Shown one piece after another: positions 1 to 12,010 of a stretch of DNA of 64,000 bases; the stretch's first letter is position 1; every line of letters starts with the position of its first letter. The notes beneath the pieces are model-generated. The model was not told the origin of the DNA and ran no database searches. It saw only the letters and a program-made list of their open reading frames with translations. The position numbers and the translations under genes are program-made. The stretch lies in NCBI GenBank assembly GCA_009760855.2, contig WPIO01000100.1:1326501-1390500 (forward strand), in the 5' to 3' direction. Source of the DNA: Cristatella mucedo. Lineage: Eukaryota; Bryozoa; Phylactolaemata; Cristatellidae.

Positions 1-969
1 GCAAAGCTTCTGCCCCAGTAAGCAGCTCAGCCAGCGATTGATTGCAGTTGCACCATGGGATCCGTTTACCACTCTAGAAGCTTTCACGAAATGCTGACGA
101 CCTGATTGTGGTTGGCCGAGAGCTCGGCAAGACCTGTATGAGATCGGCCGCCCGTGCGAGCCTCCTGCTGTCGTGGACTGGCACGCGCTTGCACTCGCCC
201 GATGCAGACGAGCCGTTACGCAGCCTCTGTAGAATCAGGGTTGTCGCCCTAGTGATAGCATCGGGAGCCATTACAGTTTGCCTTTCACCATGACTGCGAA
301 CCAATTCCGCGTCATGCATGCACTTTTAGATACGACCAACTGCTGTTGGATCAGAATCCACTTCCCGTGTACGCACTGAGACTGCTAACGCTGCTCCTGC
401 AGCATACGCCATCGTTCGTCAGGTGACCGCAGCTTTTCCCCTCCCGCTGATCGGTTGCTTACCGGCCGCCATCGCCATCGCCTAAACCCATCTTTGTTTG
501 CCGCTGCCGCCGATTGAAGGCAGCCTACTAGTTTTTGACATTTTTCTGTGCCCATCTGCCCCAGTGGCTTTCCTGCTGAAAAAAGTCCAACGAGTCGCCT
601 CTCTATTGATTGATTGATGATTGATGATCTTGACTGATTGGCCGTGCATTCCGAGTGTGCATCTTGCACCCGGCTGTGCCATTGCTCACGGCTCCCTCTG
701 GTCGTGGAGTTTCTCCGAACGAATCCAATTGCCTTGCCACCTTTTGAAGCTAGCTTTTGTGTCGGCAATGTGGCCAGCGGTAAGAGTTCAGTAAGAAAAA
801 ACCGCGATCGTGGAGCGGGCAGTTAGTTACTCGCATGGCTGTGCATCGTTAGATTGCCGCTTCTGAGCTCACTGCCATTCTCGCTCTTGTCTTTTTCTCC
901 GAATTTCCAGTTTGCTGCCACACACGAGCATTATCGGCAGTGCTCACTCTTTGCTTTTATCTGCTTCAG
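1..969. other. No firm feature
   Basis: Unique-looking sequence. A stretch ending ggccagcg|gtaaga near 780 could be an exon of the plus-strand gene, but no matching acceptor is clear. Confidence 0.3.
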
Positions 970-1018
970 GGACTTGAATGCAGACTCGGTTCTTGGCGCA
1001 CTATTTGAAGTGCTAATG
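970..1018 (+). CDS. Small exon of the plus-strand gene
   Basis: Pyrimidine-rich acceptor (ttatctgcttcag) and donor ATG|gtaagc bracket 49 bp that is open in one frame only, encoding DLNADSVLGALFEVLM. It ends in phase 0, which does not join directly to the exon at 1834, so an exon between them may be missing. Confidence 0.5.
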
Positions 1019-4000
1019 GTAAGCTTCTGCTGTGGTAGACGATGACCTTTTGCTTCCGTGGTAGCCACTTTTCTCGTTCGGTCATCCGGTTTTCCGGGGG
1101 GGGGGGAGGAGAGGAGGAGGAGGAGAGAGGGGAAGGGAGTGGTGAGATGTGGATGTGGTATGCCTCTTACGATTGGTCTTTCGTTAGCGCTGCTGGGTCT
1201 TAGAGGCCAGCGCTAACGTAGCCTGCCCGCAATTCACTATCCACGATTCGAGTCCTGCAGCAGGCAGATTCTTTTTTTGCCAGCTCCAATCGTGCTGAAA
1301 GCCTGTGTGCGGCGGCAGCTCATCTGCTCGGCTACTTTGTAAACGAGGCCGTTGAGTCAGCCTGCCTTTGCTTGGCTTGAGCGCTTGCTGCGGAACTGCA
1401 CGTCCGAATACACCCCGGAGCGTTGCTTTGTGCCACAGTCTTTAGCAGCCACCCGTGTTCGCTAGCCTTAAACGCCGCTGCTGCAGCAAGCACCTTCTTT
1501 TAAATGCTATCTCTCGTCAACGCCTCGTTTGCATACGCTCGCTTCTCAACCAGGACAACGCCAGCAACCCGGCCAGCGTGACGCTGCGGCACGCTGCTGC
1601 CACGATGCGCAGCATCGTCTCGAGCAAGGACGCGCCCATGGCAACGCTCCACGACATGAGTGAGAGTCGAGCGCAAGCAGACGCCACTGCTCGTGGCGGT
1701 GGCCGCCCGGCGCCCGTTCCTTGCAGCCAGCCGCAGCAGCCGACTCTGCGCCGGCCCCCCACAGCAGCAGTTCGTCCGTCGTCCTGTTCGTGCACTCTGC
1801 TGCAAGTCGGTGCCATTGCTTCTTCTTTTTCAGACGTAGCCATGAGCCTCTCAAGTCTGGCGGAGCAGCTGGTGCCATACTGTACAGATCGCGAGCACAG
1901 CGACGTGCCCGTGGCGATGGGTTCGCTGGAGGACCTGCTCGAATCCGTTCATCTGGTGCTCAAGTGAGTGGTCGGCATGCAGACGGCCCGACGGCCGGCC
2001 AAGTCGCCACATTCACGAAACAGCAGCAACTTGCTAGTAACTTCAAAGCCCTTATGTTCGTGGAGCAGCCAGGACCCGGGACAGAAGTTTGATAAGCATA
2101 ACTAAATTAGTGACGCAATCGTGGAAGAATTTGTCATTCATCTTTTCATTAGTGGATATATATATATATATATATGTATGTATGCATATCCACCAATGAA
2201 AAAATGTGTAGCAAATTCTTGCACAGTGGATATATATGTTAGCACATACCACCTGGAGGGTCCCCTGGAGGACAGGACTTTGAGGGAGGGGTGCGGGGAT
2301 TGTGGCTTTGAGCCTTCGACGTTGTCAGTTACGGGAATGCAGCAGCATGGGCCAGGTCAGCGCACACTAGAATGACCTGCTGCTGGTGCACGCAGACGAC
2401 TCGCGTGAGCGGTCGAGCAAGTGTCGGCTGTGCATGTGCTACTGGGTGCCTGCTCACCGACCGACGTGCTCGTGGTATTGGTCAGCTCGTTGGCCGACAG
2501 AACAGAGCCGTAGCTGCATAGCATACCGTAGCTGCGTACATTGCTAGTTCGGCTCTTGTGTCATCCTTGCAGGCAAGATGCTACCTGCGATGTACTCTTG
2601 CACCACCCGCTCCTCGGCTTTCAGTCATCTTGCCGTCCCTGGCTCTAAATGGAAATGTTTTGATGACCGGTCTTTCAGTTCGTAGGTGCCGAAAGACCGG
2701 GACTCACTTCCGGCTACGGTCACCACCTTTAATGACTTTGTATTATCATTCACACTAGTGGCCACAAGTTGTGCCGAACCCACCCAACTGTGGCCGCCTG
2801 GTCGACTAATGCTGTAGGCAGTTTTGAAATCTACCCAGAGGGTCCACACGAGTGAAATTGATGCCTAAACAAATACAACAGCCCAATGCATGATGTATAT
2901 AGCATGAAACCACAGCACGGGCAGTAGATGCACTGAAGACAGTAGGGTGCGGCCTCCCTGGTTAGCATCGTCAGTTATTCGGGCAGGCGTGCACTCGGCG
3001 AGTTTTAGAGTTACATCGGATGGCACAGCATGCCAAACCGCTTGCAGTTCGTTCCATAATTCGACCAGTGGTAATATTATCCACTAACCATATTTGCATG
3101 TTGACCCTCTCTCACCTCTAACCATGTTATTCTTGTTGCCATTGAGTGTGCTACAACTAATCATTCGATTGTGTTTCCTTTGCAGCAAATGTAAAGTGCC
3201 TAGAAAGAGATTGAGTTCTCTGAGGGTGCTTAATCAAGTGTTGTTATTATTATTATTTGCTATTATTTGTATTATATATATTTGTATTATTATTATTTGT
3301 CTGGAGGTCTCAGCCGATACTTAACCTCCAAATCCTCCAATCCAAGGGTCGTCTAGTAGCCGTGCTGTCAAGCCCACTCAACGCAATGCTTCTTTGTGGG
3401 CTTCACTTCGTCGGTAGTGGCGTTTTCTTTGCCTCCCTTGCTGTAAGACAACCTTGTTCGTCGAGCCTTCGCCTCACTGGCTGCTCACTGTGGATCTTGC
3501 CGGCGATTGGCTCGAGTGTTTTGACATTAACTCAAGTGGGTGTAAAATGGGCCTTCGGGCACTACATTTTTAGGAGCCGATCGTCCCTCGTGGTAGAAGC
3601 CCATGGTAGAAGGCACTACCATGAAACTAACTGGCTCTGCAAGCCTGTTTTCTTGCATTGTTATCGTACAGAACGCCATTGAGTGAGCGAGTAATACTTT
3701 CAACTCAGCCACCCAAACTCGGAACGGCATTCGGCCATCGTTAACAGGTCGTTGCATCTGGTTGCTAAGAGGGCATCAATAAATGTGCCTACTTTCGGAT
3801 TTTTAAGATTCAGTGCTCAGAAGTCCTACTGAGCAATAAATTTCGACCAAAACGCTACTACCACTTAATTATAGTCAATTAAATAAAAAAATAATTCTTT
3901 ATTATCTACCAAAATTTTTTAGTAGTTCCAACCGCTACCGGCTGAGATACAGCGACCGTACTCACAGGAGGGCGAGTGCAGCAAAACCTGTGGCTGCTAA

Positions 4001-7000
4001 TGTAAGTCTCACCTGCAGACGCATCACTGCAGATTGTATCTGTTCTGCTCCGGCTTTCTCTTCAACCCAGTGAATTCGTGTTTGTTTTGTTCCTCTGTGC
4101 TCTGTGTATCTAGCTGTGCACGATTCAGCATATGCTACTTATCTGTAGGTCTGCCTGACAGATGGTCCCGAGTGTCTTCCTGTGTGCTCTAGCACACTGG
4201 CCCAGGCACGATACTCGCCTGCTTTCGAGTGCTTGTTTAAACCTGACATCGTGCATGTCATTAACCCTTGGTCACCGCTTCTCTTGTAGCCAGTTGTAAA
4301 GCTATATAGTTATGAAGGATAGAGTTGTAGTTCTCTGTGGGCCCTACACGAGCGACTGTTTTTGCTATTCTTATTACCACTACGAACTGTTGAGCTCCGA
4401 AGTGTTCTGAAGAAAACAACAACCCATCCATCGCCCGTGTAAACGTTAGAAACTCGTCACGGGTGGCAGACTTCACTGTCCGAATGCCGATCGATGCTTG
4501 TACCTACCTTGATGCCTTGAATGACTCGAGAAGAAGGTCGGCACTCTTCTTCGCTCGCTGAGAGGAGGAGGGGGAGGCGGCCAAACATCGGCTCTATCTG
4601 TATCTCTAGCTGCCTGTCTCTCTGTCGTTTTCTTTGCTTGCTTGTTAAGCCGATGGCGAGCCATCCGGAGGCTGAAGCCGGCTGGAGTAAAGTAAGATTG
4701 ATCTCAGCTGATTCGATTGCTTCATTCACGCGGCACCGGAAGAGCAGTAGTATGCCATCACTCCTCGTATCACAGTGGGCAGCAACGGTTTGCCTGCTGC
4801 AAGACTCGAGGCCATGACCTGGCCGGTGCAGTGCAAGCATACTTCACACCTGGGTCTTAGCTCAGATATAAGGGGTGCCCGAGTACCCCTAGGCTAAGAC
4901 AAGGGGGCATTCGTGCCTGCCACTGTGGTGGTGAGAGGCGGCTTTCGGCACCGCTTCCTGCCTCCGAGTTCTGCAGTTCTTGTGCTGACCCACGAGGCCA
5001 AGGCCACGGCTGGGCTCCTCCATACCTAAGCTAAGCTGCTGCATCAGTTTCAGCCTCCTCGTGCCCTCGGGTCCTCTATGGCCGTGATGGCACACTAGGT
5101 AAGGCAGTTGCTTTTCACGACCTCGGTCCCGATGTCGTGGGTTCGAATCCTGCGGTGGGCGATACTTTATCGCCACTGCAAATGGCGATGGTAGCCTTAA
5201 AGGCTCTTCAGTCGCTATACAAAGGAGGCTGTTTAATCAGCTAGTATTTTTTTAAATCAGCTGTGCCGTTTCTCTGCTTAAAGACCGTTGGCGATAGAAG
5301 CTTTTGCTGTACAGGTCCTAGACTGTGGAACTCACTTCCATAATTCCTACGCAAGGGCATCTAATCTGCTGCTGCTGGTGACTGTGGCACATCCGTGCCA
5401 GCTGTCCAGAGCTGCTATTGCCATGCCAATCACTTCCTCGACTGCCTTCCTGTCTCGGCAATGCTTCTCACTTTCCCTTGGTTGCATGAGACGAAGTCTG
5501 TTTGTTATCACATGGGTAGCCCCTAGGTCTTAGCCCAGGGATAACATGCTCACACTGCACGACCCGGGTTCGTGTCGTAGCCGTCCGATCGGGCGATCCT
5601 TTATTGTCGTAGCGATAGCCGTTACGGCTCTTCTGCCACTATAAAAATTAGGCTGTTAACTCAGCTTACCTTGTTACCGAAAGCTGCTTGGACTTTGTTG
5701 AGTGGAAAGCTGTAGAAAACTATCCTAGAAAACACGCCCACTAAGTCATCGTAGCCTTGTGGTGTGAAATACAGAGGTACGTGCATCGTCTGCGTACTCG
5801 TGGCACGTGCACCCGGTGTGCACGCTTTCTTTACCATCTAGGCCTTCTTTATTGCTCTCGAGTTCAAAGTTAATCGCTGTCGTAGTTCAAAAGTCTAGCC
5901 TTCTCTCTGCATGGCGGCTATGGGCAGCTGCCAAAGGAGCCTTTTTTTGCTCTCTGCAACATACGCCTAGCTACCTCTTTCCAATTAATGAGCATACGCT
6001 GGTGTGCTTGGTTGCTCGAGTGGGTGTACATGTGAGTATGAGCTCTGGTGCGTCTGCACGCGTGCGAGCCCTTCACCTTCGCAGTCCTAGCCTTGCGATC
6101 AAGTCGTGTTTCTATTCCGAAATTTCGTTTTACGATCGTAAATTTTCGATTTGATGACACAGTCCCATCACCGAGCTTTCTTCGGCAGTTAAATAGCAGT
6201 CGGCCTAAATTTTGCTAAGCGAAATAATGTTGAAAATTTGTGGGGATGCTTAGCTCAGGGTACAGCAGCAACTTAGTCCATGCATCTGTGACATCCTGTC
6301 TAGACGTGTGTAGCGCACTGCTCGCTTGTCTCTCGGCTTAGGAAGCTTGCGGTTGGTGCAAAGCTCTGCAGCAGCAGCTAGGCTTTCGTGTCGTGAACGT
6401 CGGTTGCAACTGTCACGTCGTGCCACTTCTGGCCGACCGAAGCTTCACCTCCAGCATCGAGCAGAGTAGCAGCCTTCAAGGTATAATAATAATAATAATA
6501 ATATTGCACTTGATAAAGCGCCCTCAGAGAACTTAATCTCTTTCTAGGCGCTTTACATTTGCTGCAAAGTGATACGCAATAGAATAGTAAGTAAAATCAT
6601 GCTTGAAAAACAAACAAAATGAATAACATGGTTAGGGGTTACATGCACTGGGTCAGCATGCAAATGTGGTTAGTGGCAGCATGAACAGTGTCAGCACGCA
6701 TAAGCACATCGAGGACGAATCACAAGGACCCACTAAATGCTGTCCTAAATAGGTATGTTTTTAAGTTTCTTTTAAATGTGGTCAGGTCAGGGGATGTTCT
6801 GATGCAGGTCGGGAGGGAGTTCCAGGCTGTGGGAGCATACGAGCTAAATGCACGGTCTCCAAAGGATTTAAGGTAATAATAATAATAATAATATTGCACT
6901 TGATAAAGCGCCCTCAGAGAACTTAATCTCTTTCTAGGCGCTTTACATTTGCTGCAAAGTGATACGCAATAAAGGTCGTGTCAAAGGTCCAGTCAGTTTA

Positions 7001-9619
7001 TACTTCGGCTTGTTTTGTACTTCGGCCTAATTGCAGTGTTACACCTCAGACTTCCCGTTGTTCCACGTATGGTGCTCCTCTGTCAGGGGTCGTTTTCCTA
7101 TGCATGTACCTGTTTTCCCGGTGCTGTACCTGTGCCTGTAGTTACTCCGGCAATCCTTTGGGTAACGTGTCTTTTGTTTCCATGCACGAAAGCCTGGAAT
7201 TCTCTACCGACTGACATTAGCTCGGTAGCTCAGTGACATTTGAAGCTAAAAGCTCGTCTGCTTCTCGGCATTTTCTTGGTACATGCACGGTCTTACTGAG
7301 TGCCTGCTGCACTCAGTAAGACCGTGCATGTCATCAATCAGTAATCAGTTGATACACATTCTTTCCAGCCCATTTGAAGTGCAAAGAAAAAGATTTGATT
7401 CTCTTGAGGTGCCAAACAAATGCAATGATATGATTGCTATTATTGCTATAATAATAATAATAATAATTATTATTATTATTATAACTATTATTAGCATTAC
7501 TGGTCTTTCCCCTTTGAGAGCGCCAGCAGTTTCCTTCTCACTGCTGCGTTGTTTTTTATTCTGCACTGCTTAAACGCTGCAGCTTTGCACAGCTGCTGCT
7601 CTGCTCGGTAGCTAAATTGTTCTCGCCACCTGCTCTTGGAGCTTACGAACCGCTAGTGATAATCCAGCTTGCCTTTGATATTGATCTTCCATAGATATAC
7701 CGCATTGCATATGCCGTGATGGATGGTACATAACTCATCCTAGATATGCTGCCATTATTGCCTGTCCATACACGCTTTTATTGCCAAGTTGATCAAATAG
7801 CAGTTTTGACTCGTGGCCACCACATTTGGGCTTACACATTTTCAACGTCGCTCGGACACATACTTTGTCCCTCATCCCTTTTTACTCCTATCGGGCACAC
7901 ATTTTCGGGTTGATTTATTTCCATTTTTTGTCTGCCATGTCAAGTGTGACAACACGAGCAGGTGCTAGCATTCGAAGGAGCCGAAGCCGGATGTGCCGGG
8001 TGTGCCGGATGTGGTGGCTAGAAGTAGGCGCAGCACCATGTGACAGCGTGCTCTGGTGGCAGCGGCAGCGGCCCGCGCTGCTCGTTCCAGGAGCGTCTCG
8101 GAGGTGGTGCGAAGAGCCCTGCAGACGAAGCAGGCTGCTGCCGGTAATGGCGGCGGCGGTGGTGTCGCGGCCGAGCCGACTACCGAAGAGGCCGAGGAGC
8201 TTCTGCTGAAAAACAAACCATTCGCCGTGCTACTGAGGCACTTACCTGCTCTGGTGAGCTGTCGAGATTGCCTCCGGCGGCACTACGAGTCGGTGTGCGT
8301 GCTGTGCCCTCGTCTGGGGTGCCGTGCAACATGGACGCTCCCCTTTTTTGCTCACGTTCGTGCGCTCCTGTGTGCAAAGGCGTGCGATTTTATGGGGCAT
8401 TTTTCTTGGGTCTATTCGTTAGCTTGCTCATGTCATTCGGACCTCACGGCAACGCCTCAGGATTAGCCACTCGTGAATCGTGATGGAAAGAAAACGTACC
8501 GATTCGCTCACCCTCCGATGCATCAAGCTGCTCGGCTTGAGAGTAATGCCTTATAATAATAATAATGATAATAATAATAATAATAATAATAAATTCGTTA
8601 TAGCGCCCTCAGATAAGTCATGTCTTTCTAGGCACTTTGTATTTGCTGCAAAGGAAGCACGATCGAATGGTTAGTGGTAGCACACGCTCAATGACAACAA
8701 GCATAACGTTGTTAGAGGTGACGCGCACAGAGTCAGCATGCAAATATGGTTAGTGGCAGCATGCATGCACAGTGTCAGCACGTGTAAGCACACAAATGAC
8801 GAATCACACGGACCCACTAAACGCCTTCAGCTCTTGCCGAGGTCGGTTATACGAAGTAAGCCCTGGCTGCTCGAGATTATGCATCGTTTGCCCAGATGGA
8901 CCGCTCCAGGCAGCAGTGGCAGTGTTCTTGGGTTAAAGTGCACTTCCCTCCTCCGAGATGCACAAGAATCGAATTGATGCTGGTCTCACTTGATGTAGTC
9001 ACAGTGTCCTCGACGTGGTTTTGTGTGCGTGTGCTATGCTTAGCCTTGCTCGCCACGGTCATGCAGCCCTCGTGCACAGTCAGTGCTGAGCGAGTGCGGA
9101 GCGCGCTGGCTGACTCCGCGCTGCAGGCCGATTGTAGGTCGAGCCACGGTCTCAGGCACACGCCTCGGTAGCCAAGTGAGGACCGGTGACTCGGCAGCAT
9201 CGGCTCGCTTGCTAATTATTGTGCCGTGGCTGTTCTGCCTGCTGCAGCTGTGCGTGGAAGACACCGACATGAGTGAGCTGGCCTTGAAGACGCTTTCCCT
9301 GATTGTCCAGCTGTTTGGCGGAGACGATGCCGATGCCATGAATTCTGCGAATATGGTAATCGTCGGATAGCGCCAGCAAGCGACTGCGGCGGCCGCCAGC
9401 GAGCCGTCTGGCGTCTGAGCAATCGCTGTAGCGATTGCTCGTTTTGTGCGCCAGTCTTTTTGTCGAATCTTTCTTTCTGGCTACTGCATTTGACGGCTGC
9501 ATGGGTGAGGCAAGCAGGACGGTGGGTGACTGACAACGTTGTAGGCATTTTACGGGCGGTCACTTCATACCGGAGACAGCAAGCGCCAGAAAGTCCTCTT
9601 GCGTATTCTCAAAAGACTG
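970..9619 (+). CDS. Unrecognised multi-exon gene, helical (ARM/HEAT-like) protein, partial
   Basis: Exons supported by splice sites and open frame are 970-1018, 1834-1963, 2573-about 2623, 8047-8253, 9248-9355 and 9545-9619. The last three join in phase 0; the second and third join in phase 2. The peptide is Leu-rich and helical, with segments such as MSELALKTLSLIVQLFGGDD and RQKVLLRILKRL, like alpha-solenoid repeat proteins. I do not recognise the family. The gene probably starts left of the window, exons may be missing between 2.6 and 8.0 kb, and its 3' end was not found. It runs towards PDE1. LINE and SINE copies lie in its introns. Confidence 0.55.
1182..1218. repeat. Short inverted repeat
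   Basis: cgttagcgctg and cagcgctaacg, 11-bp arms with a 15-bp loop. Confidence 0.8.
1834..1963 (+). CDS. Exon of the plus-strand gene
   Basis: Strong acceptor (tcttctttttcag) and donor CAA|gtgagt. Encodes VAMSLSSLAEQLVPYCTDRE then HSDVPVAMGSLEDLLESVHL and VL. Amphipathic and Leu-rich. The ATG at 1842 is a possible start if this were the first coding exon. Confidence 0.62.
2573..2623 (+). CDS. Possible next exon of the plus-strand gene
   Basis: The acceptor (catccttgcag) enters in phase 2, matching the previous exon (AA + G gives Lys), then QDATCDVLLHHPLLGFQ. The frame stops about 25 bases further on. No good donor is visible (CA|gtcatc is weak), so the right edge is a guess. Confidence 0.33.
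3085..3300 (+). mobile_element. LINE-A 3' end
   Basis: 3'UTR (ctaaccatgttattcttgtt), the hairpin segment agtgcctagaaagagattga, then a (TTA)n tail at 3240-3300. Coding part absent. Confidence 0.8.
3301..5069. other. Intron-like, nothing recognised
   Basis: No repeat family match or supported exon. An inverted pair (gtcttagctcag and cctaggctaagac) lies at 4,854-4,899. Confidence 0.4.
5070..5245 (+). mobile_element. SINE-A (tRNA-derived)
   Basis: tRNA-like head with ggccgtgatggcacactagg and the B-box gtgggttcgaatcctgcgg, then a body with cttaaaggctcttcagtcgc and a tail ggaggctgtttaatcagct. The head and body recur in at least seven other places here. Confidence 0.75.
5510..5675 (+). mobile_element. 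SINE-A, diverged
   Basis: cacgacccgggttcgtgtcg, then gttacggctcttctgccact and ttaggctgttaa. Confidence 0.62.
6480..6870 (-). mobile_element. LINE-A 3' end, copy 1 of a close pair
   Basis: (TAA)n tail, hairpin and 3'UTR, then a short C-terminal coding remnant (VGREFQAVGAYELNARSPKD on the other strand) up to the next copy. Confidence 0.8.
6872..6975 (-). mobile_element. LINE-A 3' end, copy 2 of a close pair
   Basis: About 97 bp from the tail through the hairpin to gatacgcaata, identical to the start of the copy at 6480, including its private variant agtgatacgc. Confidence 0.8.
7180..7490 (+). mobile_element. Diverged LINE-A-like 3' end with palindrome
   Basis: TKAWNSLPTDIS near 7190 matches the C-terminal KAWNSLPT motif of the LINEs here. 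A 51-bp palindrome (7281-7331) follows, then a diverged hairpin-like segment and an (ATA)n tail. Confidence 0.5.
7281..7331. repeat. Perfect palindrome, 23-bp arms
   Basis: Arm acatgcacggtcttactgag + tgc, loop ctgct, then its exact reverse complement. Confidence 0.97.
8047..8253 (+). CDS. Exon of the plus-strand gene
   Basis: Open for 69 codons to a strong donor (CTCTG|gtgagc). Contains RSVSEVVRRALQTKQ, a Gly-rich loop, and EEAEELLLKNKPFAVLLRHL. The helical C-terminal half looks truly coding. The acceptor (catgtgacag) is weak, so the left edge may be wrong. Confidence 0.55.
8551..8840 (-). mobile_element. LINE-A 3' end
   Basis: (AAT)n tail at 8552-8592, hairpin with several changes, and 3'UTR to the end of the coding part. 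Lies between two exons of the plus-strand gene. Confidence 0.75.
9248..9355 (+). CDS. Exon of the plus-strand gene
   Basis: Acceptor ctgcctgctgcag and donor AATATG|gtaatc frame exactly 36 codons, LCVEDTDMSELALKTLSLIV then QLFGGDDADAMNSANM. Phase 0 on both sides. Among the best-supported exons of this gene. Confidence 0.68.
9545..9619 (+). CDS. Exon of the plus-strand gene
   Basis: Acceptor aacgttgtag and donor AGACTG|gtaagg frame 25 codons, AFYGRSLHTGDSKRQKVLLR then ILKRL. It joins the previous exon in phase 0 across an intron of about 190 bp. No later exon could be placed with confidence. Confidence 0.66.
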
Positions 9620-10009
9620 GTAAGGCCCGACAGTCTCAGCGAGGCGCTACATAGTCGCTTCATGCCGCTTTGAATGTCTTGTCAAGCATCAAGTCACAGT
9701 CAGTCGTTAGCTTTTCTTCGTAGAACTACCGGAGTCACCTGTCGCTCAGAGGTACGTCTAGATCGGTGACTGGTTAGGGTTAGGAAGTTAGCGTCCTGTG
9801 TTGGACAGAGGTCGTGGGGTTGATTAACTCATGAGGCCGATGCAAGACCTATTCTTTATTTTTGCTTCTGCAGCTCTACGCTAGGCCGTCTTAATCCGAT
9901 TTGTTAGTTCAAGTGCATATGCTGTTTCTGTATGTATCCTGCTTAGCGAATCTTACACGACCTCTATTGCATGTATAAGTTAAGATGGCGTTACTCCGGA
10001 GAATGTAAT

Positions 10010-11725
10010 GTAATGTATCGCCGTCTGTAACTCCACAAAGTCATAAAGACCACGTGGGTGTTACGCAGGAGAGTTTTGTGTAGAGCACTCACAGCCTAAG
10101 CGGCTTTCGGTAGGCATTTGGTAGCCGACAGACTTCGTCTCACGCAACAAAGAGAAAGTGGGAAGCATAGCAGAGTCAGGAGAGCAGTTGAGGTAGTGAG
10201 TAGCATGGAAGTAGCAGCTCAGAACTGCTGAAAAGGATGAGCCATAGTCGGTAGTAGGAGAGTAGTTGTCGTTTCGTAAGAATTGTGGAAGCGAGCTCCA
10301 CAGTCTAGGACCCGCAGAGCTAAAGCTTCTGTTGCCAACGGTCTTTAAGCGGAGGAATGGGACAGCTAATTTATTGTCCACAATATGCTGCACTAGAGGG
10401 CAACACAGCTTTCTTTTCCCAATCGGTAGCCAGCATCATTCACTTACAGCGTTCAGCAAAGGAAAAGCAAAAATAGCAGAGCTAATTAGGAGGATTGTTA
10501 GGCCCGAAGTGACCCGCTAATTAGGCCCGAGAATTGCTTAAGTGTGTTTCTTGCATAGTGTGGGACCTGGAGAGCAACACGAATCTGGCAAAGTGGTTTT
10601 ATTTGAATGAAAGGGACAGCTATTGTTCACGAAGCTAATTAATCTGTTGTATTGTAGCACTGCAGCTATATGATGTATGCTGGAGCAGAGCATAGGCAGG
10701 TCTGGTAGGCCAGACTGCTTGGCCCTCATTGACCCGTCGATCGAGAGCCAATGCATTTCCTTTAGCAAATTGTACGCTCGTTTGAATTTCTTCGGCAAGG
10801 ACCATTCTAGCAGACACATTTTAGGGCTATAAGGCTGTAGTTTTTGGACATTTTTCTGCTAACTGGAATTTAATAGTAGTCCAGTGTGGAGAGAACCGGG
10901 CAGCAAGCAAGGTCCTCAGTATTGAAGATTGTAGTATCCAGCACCAACTGCTCTCATTCTGCAATGTATAGATTTGCTCCAGCCTTGCATAACTAGCATA
11001 ATTAATATATCCAATGCCTCAGGTCCCTACACTCTTCAATCAAATAGCTGTAAGAAAATTTCGACTAAGAGAGATCATGAGATTAGTGGTCATGAAGGTG
11101 GCGTTCTTATGAGATCTTAAGAAAGCTCAGCTGTTTATCGAAGAGGATACCCAAGTTGCAATTACTAGGTGGTGGTCTCACTACTGTCTCGCTGGCTACC
11201 AGCACCAAGTGCACGAGTCCGGTGACACGTATAACGTTTCCAGTGAAGAGCAGTTTGGTTTCATCACAGTGCACTTTAAGAAATGTTGATGCATCTAGGA
11301 CATAATCTCTGTAAGACAGGAGCAATTTTTCAAGTGCCACGACCGACTTCACTGAAGATTCGAATAATTTTTACAAATGCGCTTCTAGCAGCTTCCACGA
11401 GCATAACACAATAACTTACACGAGCATAACACAATAACCTGTGTTACACGAGCATAACACAATAACTTGTGGTGCTGAACGCCTTCTGCATTGAGGTGAT
11501 CATCGGTGCTGTGGAATCGAGTTGTCTGCTGAAGAGGAGCAGCAGAGGGCCAATGACATATTCTTGAGATAAAACCAGATAGTCTCTTGGAAATGACTCG
11601 ACTTGGCAAAGTACGTATAGTTTGGTCCATTTTAGTGCCTTGTCCGTCAGACCAGTTGTAGTTGTTTGCTGGCTCTTGTCCAGGATCTGGCAATGGAAGA
11701 CATCGATCACTGCCGGCATGATGAT
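10010..11725 (-). mobile_element. LINE-B copy, second L2/CR1-like family, degraded
   Basis: The 3' part (10,040-10,400) encodes LAVPFLRLKTVGNRSFSSAG then PRLWSSLPQFLR, the usual C-terminus of such LINEs. Further 5' are weaker remains (DETKLLFTGN near 11.25 kb; TDKALKW and VIGPLLLLF near 11.55 kb). The 3' end has (TAATG)n at about 10,000-10,015. A sequence block containing cgagcataacacaataac is repeated three times at 11,398-11,465. Confidence 0.7.
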
Positions 11726-11829
11726 TCAAAAAATAGTGATTTACTGAGCAATTCTTTATATTTCTGAAATATCTGCATCTATTTCTTGATGCGGGTTTGT
11801 TGTTAGTCTGTCCGGATGCCTATCGTCAG

Positions 11830-12010
11830 CTGAGCTAGGCCCAGCTCTGCCACGAATATTCTTTTATTGTCACGAAATACCAGGACCCTTTTGAGAATAC
11901 AGAGCAACCGAAAGCTGTCTGCAACAGGACTGAGATATGAAAAATAGGAACCGGTCTCACAACCTCTGATGTCTTAAGCCAGCGCTCTATCAATTGATCT
12001 ATCCAGACTC
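11830..12010 (-). mobile_element. tRNA-like SINE remnant of another type
   Basis: Read on the minus strand, gatagatcaattgatagagc resembles a tRNA A-box region and gagaccggttcctattt a worn B-box, followed by a tail with gtgacaataaaagaatattc. It does not match SINE-A or SINE-B. Confidence 0.45.

Noticed and set aside
5070-5160. tRNA gene
   Set aside because: The B-box is good, but the element lacks a closed cloverleaf and carries the body and tail shared by other SINE-A copies.
6478-6975. CRISPR-like pair of repeats
   Set aside because: These are LINE 3' ends in animal DNA. There is no regular repeat-spacer pattern anywhere in the window.
9772-9784. Telomere-like ggttagggttagg
   Set aside because: Only two units, probably part of a worn SINE.
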